Shown here piece after piece: positions 6,695 to 13,894 of a stretch of 28,741 bases of DNA (positions are counted from its first letter, which is position 1; each line of letters begins with the position of its first letter). A program made the translations under genes and the position numbers. The DNA lies in contig CAZGRL010000044.1 in NCBI GenBank assembly GCA_964528155.1, forward strand, positions 1-28,741, in the 5' to 3' direction. This DNA is from G001797105 sp964528155 (GTDB lineage: Bacteria > Chloroflexota > Anaerolineae > Anaerolineales > E44-bin32). The notes beneath the pieces are model-generated. The model did no database searches, had not been told where the DNA came from, and worked only from the letters and a program-made list of their open reading frames with translations.

Positions 6695-8932
6695 TCACCC
6701 ACCCGGGTCGCCACGCTCATCTATCAGCTTGCCCAGGAGTCGCAGGTGACGCGCGAGCTCGGAACCACTGATCAGCTCAAGTCTCCCGTCAGACTCTTCG
6801 GCCGTCTTCTTCGCCGCGGCGCTGAAATCGCCGATCCCGACCAGATACGCCCGGGAGATGTCCGGATGCTCGTCGAGCAGGTCCAGCGCCAGGCGCGCAT
6901 CGGCCACTCCGACGTTTCCTTCTTCGGTCAGACATCGTACGAGGATTCGCTCGATCCTGCCCTCGGCCTCACGCCAGGCCAGCAGGTCGACGCCGGCCTG
7001 ACTGTTCCCGAAGAGTTGCTCGATGTCGGGGAATCCCAGGGCGTGGATGAAATCGGTGACGCCTTCTGTCAACTCGGTCGGGTCCATGCCCGTCACGAGC
7101 TTCTTGTCCGGCAGAATCTCGGACAGCATCTCCGCGTCCGACGTCCACTGGAGGGGCGCACCCGAGGCAGATGCAGCCCTACCGACTTCGATGATGTATT
7201 CTAGCCAGTCCTCTCGGCTGAGTCCGGACGCCGCAGATGTGTCCCCCCCGGTGAACCTGGCCTTCTCCAGCATGAAATCGTGCAACCTGGCCTCGAGGGT
7301 GGCCGCCGACCAGAGCTCGTAGACGATGACCGGCGATCCCGGCGCAACCTCGGGCCGCAACAGGTCGTCGACTCTCCGCCGTACTACCGGATTCCAGTAC
7401 GGGTCGACGTGGAAGATGTAGCTCAGCTCCGGGATAGCAACAATCTCGTCTGCCTGGCCCACGCCACCCAAGAGCACGTGCATCTCTGGATCCGAACGGA
7501 AACGTTCGACGGGGTTGAATCCCGAAACCTCGCTCTCGGCGACATCGACGGTGACGACACCGAATCGTTCCAATGTTTGCGCCAGGGAGCCCAATCTTTC
7601 CTTCCGGTCGTTGACGACAACAAACGCTTTCAAACCTGAGGCGGCGACGTCCTCGAGCAACTCTCCGAGGACGTCCGCCTTGGCCCCCTTTCCTGGGGTC
7701 GGGCCGTAGTTGGCCGCATGGACCAGACGGTCAACGGCCGTCTGGATGTGCTCAGAGGAAACCGCATCGCCCAATCCCGCCAGCCTTCGCCGCTCCTCGG
7801 CGATGGCCTGACGATAGGCCTGGCGTTGCTCGCCGTGCAGGTCGATCCAGAGCTCAATTCGCGTCCGATCAGGGAGCTGTTTCGCAAGCTCGATCCGGGT
7901 TCTGCGAAGGATGGTTATTGGAGACGGACCGGCCTGAGCCGCCATCAGGCCGGCTTCGGCCTCGGGGGCTTCCGGCTGCGGAAACAGCAAACCAAACACC
8001 GAGAGCCAGAAGTCTTCAGAACCGGGAGGCGCTCCGGTCAGGGCCAAACGTCGTGGCGCCTGGAGTCGATCGAGCGCCTCCCACAAGCGCTCGCCATTGT
8101 TCCGGGCCCCGACCAGGTCATCCAGCACGACGAGGTCAAATGTCAGGCCCGACTCGGTGAGCGCGCCGACTTCGAGGGCAGCGATCAAGCCGCTGTGATC
8201 GGTCAGGTATACATGCGCCTGTGATGTCCAGGCCGCTTGGCTGTTCGCTTCTCCGCCTCGAACCAGGCGCACGAGCAGCCCCGGCGCCCAGGTTTGAAGG
8301 TGGTTGAGCCAGTGCCTGAGGCTGGAGGTCGAACATACGACCAGCGCGTGACGGGCCAGTCCGCGCTGTACGAGGGAGTAGATGGCGGTAGACGCCTGCA
8401 CCGTTTTGCCCAGGCCCAGCTCGTCCGCCAGAAGAATGCTCCGACCGAGCATGATCTGCCGGACGCCTTCGATCTGGTAAGGTCGGAGGCGGTTATCCCC
8501 GAGCTGGGGTGCGGGCGCGGGCCCAACGGCCGGCGGTTCGACAAGGGGGAGGATCCAATCCCAGATATCCGGGGCCTCCGGGGCTGGCGCCTGTTCCCAC
8601 GCCTGATCGAGGCTGACGCTGGCCGATAAGTTCGGCCTGCCGCTTCCCCGCCGGTCCGGGCCCGCTGGCGTCGACTCCCCCCGATCCGACGGCGCCAGGA
8701 CGGACACCGGACCCGGGTGTTCGAACACAGCGTAGTTGGCTTCCGTCACGGGGGCCGTCGGTAGCCTGAGATCCACCGGGAGAGGGTCGCCGATAGGTCG
8801 GACGGCGAGGTCTTCACGCCAGGGTATGGCGTGGACCTCCTGGCCTGGCATCGGCAACTCGCGCGCCTGGCCGATATGGGGGGCCTTGCCCGGGGTCAAT
8901 GCCCGACCCAGCGTAGTCCGCCAGGTGGGCAT
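6695..8932 (-). CDS. Divergent SNF2-type ATPase with degenerate Mrr-like C-terminal domain
   Basis: This 745-aa protein resembles SNF2/helicase superfamily 2 ATPases, which translocate on DNA. The N-terminal 145 residues are unassigned. RecA lobe 1 has LRPYQIEGV (149-157), Walker A ADELGLGKT (169-177), motif II LVVLDDLV (267-274, not the usual DEAH) and motif III LTGAP (298-302). Lobe 2 spans about 415-560; its motif VI is degraded (RRRVDDLLRPEVAPGSPV, without the QAxxRxHRxGQ pattern). Residues about 620-735 resemble an Mrr-like endonuclease fold (GVDLLAW, GDFSAAAKKTAEE, ISGSELARHL), but the catalytic QxK strand reads ILVRCL, so cleavage is doubtful. ATG at 8932 is preferred: it follows the upstream stop as TGACATG, with AAGGG five bases before it. 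A longer frame reaching 9046 would overlap that gene. The two genes look translationally linked. Confidence 0.72.
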   Translation of the reverse strand: MPTWRTTLGRALTPGKAPHIGQARELPMPGQEVHAIPWREDLAVRPIGDPLPVDLRLPTAPVTEANYAVFEHPGPVSVLAPSDRGESTPAGPDRRGSGRPNLSASVSLDQAWEQAPAPEAPDIWDWILPLVEPPAVGPAPAPQLGDNRLRPYQIEGVRQIMLGRSILLADELGLGKTVQASTAIYSLVQRGLARHALVVCSTSSLRHWLNHLQTWAPGLLVRLVRGGEANSQAAWTSQAHVYLTDHSGLIAALEVGALTESGLTFDLVVLDDLVGARNNGERLWEALDRLQAPRRLALTGAPPGSEDFWLSVFGLLFPQPEAPEAEAGLMAAQAGPSPITILRRTRIELAKQLPDRTRIELWIDLHGEQRQAYRQAIAEERRRLAGLGDAVSSEHIQTAVDRLVHAANYGPTPGKGAKADVLGELLEDVAASGLKAFVVVNDRKERLGSLAQTLERFGVVTVDVAESEVSGFNPVERFRSDPEMHVLLGGVGQADEIVAIPELSYIFHVDPYWNPVVRRRVDDLLRPEVAPGSPVIVYELWSAATLEARLHDFMLEKARFTGGDTSAASGLSREDWLEYIIEVGRAASASGAPLQWTSDAEMLSEILPDKKLVTGMDPTELTEGVTDFIHALGFPDIEQLFGNSQAGVDLLAWREAEGRIERILVRCLTEEGNVGVADARLALDLLDEHPDISRAYLVGIGDFSAAAKKTAEESDGRLELISGSELARHLRLLGKLIDERGDPGG

Positions 8933-8933
8933 G

Positions 8934-9479
8934 TCAGCCCTTTTGCGGATCGCCGACCTGGAGGTTGTGGGCCTCTTCCAGAGCCGCGCGAATTCGGAGG
9001 AACGGCTCCATGATGTTACGCCCGCGCAAGCGCGCCGGCATCGCATCGCCGACCATGTCAGCTTCGGCTTCGTAGCCCGGGAACGCCTGCAGGGCGTACT
9101 GACCGTCGACGGTAGATCGGAGCCAGAGAAGCGGCATTTCCAGTTGTGGCCTCAACTTGAGGAACTCGGCATCCCGAACCAGCACGAAACCCGGCCGGCT
9201 CTCGATCGCTTTGAGCAGGGGCTCTCCCAGCAAGACGGTGCAGATGTACTCGTGCAACGTGTCGCCATAGAGAATCTTTTGGAGCGAGCTGGGACGGATG
9301 GCGCCGCTCACTCGAAACTCCAGAGGCCGTGTCCTCTCGTCGGTGACCAGGCATCCTCCGCGGAACGCGGCCCCATCATCGAAGGTCCCCATGTCCAGAA
9401 ACGCCAGGACTTTGCCCTCTGTTCGAGACTCAGGTGACTCACTCATTGTCGCGACCTCGTGGGACTCCAACGCTTCCAT
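8934..9479 (-). CDS. Conserved-looking protein of unknown function, partner of the SNF2-type ATPase
   Basis: I do not recognise a characterised family for this 181-aa soluble protein. It has no signal peptide or membrane segment. Visible blocks are GKVLAFLDMGTFDDGAAFRG near the N-terminus, PLEFRVSGAIRPSSLQKILY, then GFVLVRDAEFLKLRPQL, which recall an alpha/beta sensor or nuclease-like fold without clear catalytic residues. ATG at 9446 (M12) has GAGG eight bases upstream and is an equally good start, giving 170 aa. The stop is one base from the ATPase start, so the two form an operon and probably act together on DNA or nucleic-acid repair. This functional link is inference from position only. 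Confidence 0.7.
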   Translation of the reverse strand: MEALESHEVATMSESPESRTEGKVLAFLDMGTFDDGAAFRGGCLVTDERTRPLEFRVSGAIRPSSLQKILYGDTLHEYICTVLLGEPLLKAIESRPGFVLVRDAEFLKLRPQLEMPLLWLRSTVDGQYALQAFPGYEAEADMVGDAMPARLRGRNIMEPFLRIRAALEEAHNLQVGDPQKG

Positions 9480-9585
9480 CCCCCGCTTCTTCGCAGAACG
9501 GCAGTCCGCGGAAAGAAAACTCTAGCGCGATCGAACTTTTCTCGCAAGCACAAGCGCCGATCGGTGCATTCCAAGAAAGGAGGCA

Positions 9586-9685
9586 NNNNNNNNNNNNNNN
9601 NNNNNNNNNNNNNNNNNNNNNNNNNNNNNNNNNNNNNNNNNNNNNNNNNNNNNNNNNNNNNNNNNNNNNNNNNNNNNNNNNNNNN
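9586..9685. other. Assembly gap (exactly 100 N) with a 10-bp repeat on both edges
   Basis: A run of 100 N, the conventional scaffold-gap length. The ten bases aaaggaggca end the left contig (9576-9585) and start the right one (9686-9695). The true gap size is unknown. Either the contigs overlap there or a collapsed repeat or mobile element is missing. Confidence 0.97.
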
Positions 9686-9695
9686 AAAGGAGGCA

Positions 9696-9980
9696 GTCAC
9701 GCTGAGCCCCTCGGCGCAGCTCGGGATGAATTCCGCTGAGCGCAGTTGAAGCGCGCCTGTCGTGCCTGGAACGATCCTTCGACGGAGTTTCTCCCGAGCC
9801 AGTCGGGGGGCTCGGCCATGCCTCGCGGAGTTCACCCAGCCTGCCCTGGCGGCAGGCCAGGGAGCGAAGCCGAAGGGTTCAGGATGCCATTTGCCCTCCC
9901 AGGGTGGAATACAGCCGCACAAATGGGATCCTTGCCGGGCCTGGAGAAGAATCCCGGCGCTCCGACGTGACGGAGTGACC
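9696..9980. repeat. Nested inverted repeats, probably dispersed intergenic repeat elements
   Basis: Several stems are visible: GCCTGCC/GGCAGGC (9839-9845 with 9851-9857, 5-base loop); GGATGCCATTTG/CAAATGGGATCC (9882-9893 with 9920-9931, 11 of 12 paired); GCCGGG/CCCGGC shortly after; and CTCCG/CGGAG (9960-9964 with 9971-9975). The opening stretch repeats CGCTGAGC/CCGCTGAGCGCAG words. The pattern is typical of multi-copy non-coding elements, but copy number cannot be judged from one window. Confidence 0.5.
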
Positions 9981-10087
9981 CATCGGAGGAAAGCGACTCC
10001 CAGAAGCCGCGTCGATTACGATCGGTCAGGCTGGAGATGAGGCGCGGTAGATCGCAATGAAACGACGGCGCGCATAACCGCCGAGCG

Positions 10088-11305
10088 TCAATGGTTGGGC
10101 GTATGGGTCGCCAGTCGCGGCGCGCGCAGGGCGTGTTGAACGAGGGTCCGGTACAGGGCAACGTATCGCTGAAGAGTCATCGTCAGACTGTGTCGCCGCA
10201 CCTTGGCCCGGCTGGCGCGCCCCATAGCTGGCCAAGCCTCGGGCTGATCGGCAAACTGAGCGATGCAGCGCTCGGCGTCTTCCACGTCTCCCGGCTTGAA
10301 CAAAAAACCGTTGACACCGCTGGCTACCAGTTCCGGAAGCGCGTTGGCGTCTGCCGCCAGAACGGGCAGGCCGCAGGCCATCGCCTCGAGGGTGGCAATG
10401 CTCTGGAGCTCGGCTTCGCTCGGCATTGCGAAGAGGTCGGCAGCGTTTAGCAAGCGAGGCAAGTCATCTCCGGAGACTCGTCCGGTGAACACGACCCGCC
10501 TGTCCGCCAGAAGCCCGAGCTGCGAGGCAAGTTCGTGGATCTCTTCGTCGTAGCGGCCTGTACCGACGACTGCCAGTTGAAGATCTGCTCGAGATAGGCG
10601 CGCGACCGCTTCGAGAAGCAGATCCACCCGCTTCTCCTGATCCACTCTGCCTACGAACATGATCAGTTTCTTGGATGGATCGAGCCCGAACTCGGCCCGC
10701 ACCATGGCTCGATCGAGACCCGACATCGGTCGGAACCTGGAGAGGTCCACTCCGCAGGAGATCGGGAAGACAGGCACGCCCAGACCTTTGCCTTTGAGGA
10801 TGGAGGCAGCCGTCCTGGTTGGGGTGGTCACGACGTCGACCTTGTCATAGGCCTGGATCATCGTCCACCAAAGCAGGCGTTCGATCAGATCGCGCGTCCA
10901 GGGAACCTTGTTGATGTAATGGATGATGTTGGCCGGGAGGAAATGATTGGTTCCCGCCACAGGCAGATGTAGGCGGTGGGCTTCCATCATGACCCTGCGA
11001 CTGAGTGGGTAGTGATCCTGGATGTGAACGACGTCGGGTTTGAATTCCTCAAACAGTTGACGAACCCGCGCGGCCGGCATAAGCGCCAGGTACGCGTCCG
11101 GGTAGGATGCACCCAGAGGCGCCGCGGCGAGACCTTCCACTCGAACGCCGTTGCGCTGGATCGAATACGAGGAAACTCGGTCGGAGGGGACGACGACCAT
11201 GACCGCGTGGCCGGACTGGGCCAGGCCTTCGGCCAGCCTGACCGTAAACACCGCCTGACCATTGGCGGCTGGGAAGAAGGTTTGTCCAGAGATTATGATT
11301 CGCAC
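10088..11305 (-). CDS. GT4-family glycosyltransferase (GT-B fold)
   Basis: This 405-aa cytoplasmic or membrane-associated retaining glycosyltransferase transfers a sugar from a nucleotide donor, probably to a lipid or cell-envelope acceptor. The N-terminal acceptor domain begins MRIIISGQTFFPAANGQAVF with the Gly-rich loop. The C-terminal donor domain has the FVGRVDQEKRVDLLLEA block (217-233), a VVGTG strand and the EX7E signature at E299/E307 in ELQSIATLEAMACGLPV. The start is GTG at 11305 with GGAGAAGG seven bases upstream. A DedA-family gene ends 36 bp upstream on the same strand, so the pair is probably cotranscribed. Diacylglycerol glucosyltransferase or PimB-like mannosyltransferase activity is possible; the sequence does not settle donor or acceptor. 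Confidence 0.88.
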   Translation of the reverse strand: MRIIISGQTFFPAANGQAVFTVRLAEGLAQSGHAVMVVVPSDRVSSYSIQRNGVRVEGLAAAPLGASYPDAYLALMPAARVRQLFEEFKPDVVHIQDHYPLSRRVMMEAHRLHLPVAGTNHFLPANIIHYINKVPWTRDLIERLLWWTMIQAYDKVDVVTTPTRTAASILKGKGLGVPVFPISCGVDLSRFRPMSGLDRAMVRAEFGLDPSKKLIMFVGRVDQEKRVDLLLEAVARLSRADLQLAVVGTGRYDEEIHELASQLGLLADRRVVFTGRVSGDDLPRLLNAADLFAMPSEAELQSIATLEAMACGLPVLAADANALPELVASGVNGFLFKPGDVEDAERCIAQFADQPEAWPAMGRASRAKVRRHSLTMTLQRYVALYRTLVQHALRAPRLATHTPNH

Positions 11306-11341
11306 TGCAATGCCTTCTCCAAAACAGGCGGATGGGGCGGG

Positions 11342-12001
11342 TCATGCACCCGCCCCTCCAGGGTCACCCGCTGGAGGCCCGTTTGCGGATTGTTGGATGG
11401 ATCGGATAACGTGCCGAGCAATGAGGTAGAACGCGGCCGCCCCGGCGACCACGACAATGACTTGAATGACCGCCTCGATCTGGCGCAGAGATTCCCCGAG
11501 CTTGTAGCCGGCGATGACCAGCCCGCCCGTCCAAATCATCTCTCCAAGCAAGAGCGCGCCGATCCAGCGTCGAATCGGGACCTTGGCCAGCCCGGTCGCG
11601 ACCAGTGCCGGGATTGAAAGACTGGCGGTGAGCTTCCCGACCAGGATGAGCTTGAGCGCATGTGTCCGTACCTCTTCCTGAAGGTGCAGGACTTGTTCTC
11701 TGCGCAGATGTAAGAAACGTCCCCAGCGGATCAACCACTCGCTCTTACCCATGTATCCGAGGGAATACCACAGTGTGTCGGCAGTGAGGTTGCCGGTTGC
11801 CGCTGCCGCAAACACCCACACCGGTCGCATCACGCCGGCCGAGGCGGCGAAGGCGCCCAACAACGTGGCAATCGGGCCCTCAACGAGCACAAGCAGCGCC
11901 AGGGCCACATAGGCCCACACACCGAGCTGCGGCATCTCACCGGCGGACATGGCCGACCAGAACCCCTGGAGGGTGTGTAGCCATTGGCCAATCAGATTCA
12001 C
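11342..12001 (-). CDS. DedA-family (SNARE-associated/VTT domain) membrane protein
   Basis: This 219-aa integral membrane protein belongs to the DedA-like group, some members of which move undecaprenyl phosphate or phospholipids between membrane leaflets. Visible are VEGPIATLLGAFAAS (the family's conserved E and G), GNLTADTLWYSLGYMGK, and the re-entrant second half GKLTASLSIPALVATG followed by two helices. The start chosen is GTG at 12001, preceded by GAGGAGG nine bases upstream. The same frame stays open to a TTG at 12028, but there the strong Shine-Dalgarno site would lie inside the gene. It sits 36 bp upstream of the GT4 gene, consistent with a shared role in envelope lipid or lipid-linked sugar handling. 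Substrate unknown. Confidence 0.85.
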   Translation of the reverse strand: MNLIGQWLHTLQGFWSAMSAGEMPQLGVWAYVALALLVLVEGPIATLLGAFAASAGVMRPVWVFAAAATGNLTADTLWYSLGYMGKSEWLIRWGRFLHLRREQVLHLQEEVRTHALKLILVGKLTASLSIPALVATGLAKVPIRRWIGALLLGEMIWTGGLVIAGYKLGESLRQIEAVIQVIVVVAGAAAFYLIARHVIRSIQQSANGPPAGDPGGAGA

Positions 12002-12178
12002 CGGAGAGAACCTCCTCGCTCCGCGCAAACGATCCAGAAATCCTGCTAGCGGCGACCCGCGAACGCCGTCCGACGACTCCCGATCGGAAGAGTGTCACAT
12101 AACAGACGCTCGGACCTCAGAAGGAAGGCGATCCGGCCCGGCTACTCACCCGCGGAAGTAAACCGCTTTCCGGTCGGT

Positions 12179-12226
12179 GGTGAGACTCTCACCCAGGTCT
12201 CGCGCGGTCTGAACCTCTGGGTTCAG
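12179..12226. repeat. Two compact inverted repeats in the murE-dedA spacer
   Basis: GGTGAGA-C-TCTCACC (12179-12193) is a perfect 7+7 inverted repeat around one base. CTGAACC-TCTG-GGTTCAG (12209-12226) is a 7-bp stem with a 4-base loop. Both lie in the 281-bp gap between murE (ending 12283) and the dedA start (12001). The second could terminate murE transcripts, though no U tract follows. The first looks like an operator for the dedA-GT operon. The rest of this gap shows no gene. Confidence 0.45.
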
Positions 12227-12282
12227 CTTCCGCGACGTAGAGTGTACCCCCAGTCGCTCGCAGGTGAAGATTAACATTGGAT

Positions 12283-13836
12283 TCATGTTTCTGAGCGTGT
12301 ACTTGTGGGCAAGATCGGCATTTGAGGCCCGCGCACGCCCAAGATCTCGGCCAGTGCAGCCCTTGCAGCCTGCCGGTCATCCCAGGGATACTCAATTTCA
12401 CCAAAGCACATCGACTGTTCGTGACCCTTCCCACAGATGATCACAAGATCATCCGCCCGGGCCTGTCGCATTGCCATGCGAATCGCATCTCCCCGATCTG
12501 GGACCTTGATGAATGAGCGGCCTTCTTCGGCGGAGGTTTCACGCATAGCCGCGCCCATGTCGTCCAGGATGGCTTCTAAGGGTTCAATCCGCGGGTCTTC
12601 CGCAGTCAGAATCGTCAGGTCCGCCAGCTTGGCGGCCACCTGCGGCATCAACCGTCGTTTCGCAACATCCCGCAGACCGGCCGAGCCGAAGACGACGATG
12701 ACCCTGCCCTGGGTAAGACTTCGGGCTGTTTCGAGCGCTCTGGCCAGCGCATTCGGCGTGTGGGCGAAGTCGACGATGACGGAGAAATCCTGTCCGAGAT
12801 CGATCCTCTCCATCCTGCCCGGGACGCCCGTGAAATGGGCCATGGCTTGCGCGGCCGTCTCGGGCCGGATACCCAGACCGGCGACGACGAGGGCGAAGGC
12901 GGCCAGGCAATTGGAAACGTTGTGCACGCCGATGATCGGCGTTCGCACGCGTACGTCGTAGCCGTCTCCTTCGATCCGGAATTCAAGCCCATCCTGACTG
13001 CTGTTCACACCGGTCGCTCGGACGTCCGCCTCGACGGCCAGTCCATACGACATCTTGTCCGATCGAGTGATCTGCTCCAAATAACCAAATGAGGCATCGT
13101 CGCGATTGAGGACGGCCAGTCGGTGGATTCCATGCTCTTTTGCCGAGGTGAGGTCCATTCCCGTGAAGAGCGTTGCCTTTGCGTCTCGGTAGGCCTCGAA
13201 CGTATTGTGGAAGTCCAAGTGTTCGTGAGTGATGTTGGTGATGGCGGCCAGATCGAAATCGCACGCGGCCACGCGTTTCTGTGCCAGGCCGTGAGATGTC
13301 GCTTCGACAACGGCGATCCCCATCCCGGCGTCAACCATCCTGGCCAACATCGCCTGGAGCTCAAGCGCGCTGGGAGTCGTGACATGGAATCCGGTGTCAA
13401 GAACCTCGTTTCCGATCACGGCCTCTACGGACGTGACCATGGCCGCCTTTCGCCCAGCCGTAAGTAGGATGTGGTGGATCAGGCTACACGTCGTGGTCTT
13501 GCCGTCCGTGCCCGTCACTCCGATCATGACGAGCTTGCGGGCGGGGTATCCATTCCACGCGGCCGCCAGTCGAGCAAGTGTTTCGCGCGAGTCCTTGACT
13601 CTAATGTAGGGAACACCCAGCCCCGGATCACTTTCCTCCCCGACGAGGGCGGCTGCGCCCCGGCGTGCGGCGTCAGCGAGGAAGCGGTGGCCGTCCGCGT
13701 GGCCGCCTCGTACGGCGACGAACATCGCGCCGGGGATCACCCGGCGCGAGTCGTCCGTCAGATCAGCGATCGGGATGTCCGCCAGGTGAGTGAGGGGAAG
13801 CTCGGAGAGAGCCGAGACCAATTCGTGGAGGTTCAT
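12283..13836 (-). CDS. murE: MurE-family UDP-MurNAc-peptide ligase
   Basis: This 517-aa cytoplasmic Mur ligase probably adds the third amino acid to UDP-MurNAc-L-Ala-D-Glu. Domain 1 (1-100) binds the UDP-sugar. The central ATPase has GTDGKTTT (109-116), VEATSHGL (177-184) and the carbamylation-type K220 in YRDAKATLF. The C-terminal domain has GKGHEQ (469-474). Two motifs are unusual. The usual GGGGDRD-type block reads GSAGLRD (384-390). The DNPR-type specificity block reads EDPR (413-416), so the amino acid added cannot be read off; DAP, ornithine and lysine all remain possible. No Shine-Dalgarno site is visible at the ATG; instead a strong hairpin ends five bases upstream. It is isolated from other mur genes and follows the ATP synthase genes. 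Confidence 0.88.
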   Translation of the reverse strand: MNLHELVSALSELPLTHLADIPIADLTDDSRRVIPGAMFVAVRGGHADGHRFLADAARRGAAALVGEESDPGLGVPYIRVKDSRETLARLAAAWNGYPARKLVMIGVTGTDGKTTTCSLIHHILLTAGRKAAMVTSVEAVIGNEVLDTGFHVTTPSALELQAMLARMVDAGMGIAVVEATSHGLAQKRVAACDFDLAAITNITHEHLDFHNTFEAYRDAKATLFTGMDLTSAKEHGIHRLAVLNRDDASFGYLEQITRSDKMSYGLAVEADVRATGVNSSQDGLEFRIEGDGYDVRVRTPIIGVHNVSNCLAAFALVVAGLGIRPETAAQAMAHFTGVPGRMERIDLGQDFSVIVDFAHTPNALARALETARSLTQGRVIVVFGSAGLRDVAKRRLMPQVAAKLADLTILTAEDPRIEPLEAILDDMGAAMRETSAEEGRSFIKVPDRGDAIRMAMRQARADDLVIICGKGHEQSMCFGEIEYPWDDRQAARAALAEILGVRGPQMPILPTSTRSET

Positions 13837-13841
13837 GGGAG

Positions 13842-13880
13842 GGCAGACGATGGACGACTAGAGATCGTCCGCCGTCTGCC
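13842..13880 (-). promoter_or_regulatory. 14-bp imperfect hairpin directly upstream of murE
   Basis: GGCAGACG pairs with CGTCTGCC (8 bp) and GGACGA with TCGTCC (6 bp), separated by a 2x2 internal loop and closed by a 7-base loop. The stem ends five bases before the murE ATG, which lacks a ribosome-binding site. It follows the b-delta fusion gene by 14 bp. It could end ATP synthase transcripts (no U tract), control murE translation, or be a dispersed repeat. Confidence 0.55.
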
Positions 13881-13894
13881 GTCCGCCGTCCGAG

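Larger units (their letters stand above)
9480..10087. other. Gene-free stretch with assembly gap and structured repeats
   Basis: No supportable gene. It contains 106 bp upstream of the unknown-protein gene, a 100-base N run, then about 400 bp rich in inverted repeats described separately. Open frames here are short, overlap in several frames and lack recognisable protein features. Confidence 0.7.

Noticed and set aside
8933..9046. Longer N-terminus for the SNF2-type ATPase
   Set aside because: It would overlap the upstream gene by over 100 bp out of frame, while ATG at 8932 has a good Shine-Dalgarno site and tight spacing.
9746..10040. Small open frames right of the assembly gap
   Set aside because: They overlap each other in different frames across inverted repeats and show no protein-like composition.
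12002..12028. TTG start for the DedA-family protein
   Set aside because: The GAGGAGG site lies inside that extension and is well placed for the GTG at 12001.
12080..12282. T-box leader or other riboswitch between murE and dedA
   Set aside because: A GTGAGTAGCCGGG stretch recalled T-box leaders, but the GGTGGNACCGCG antiterminator motif and terminator are missing.
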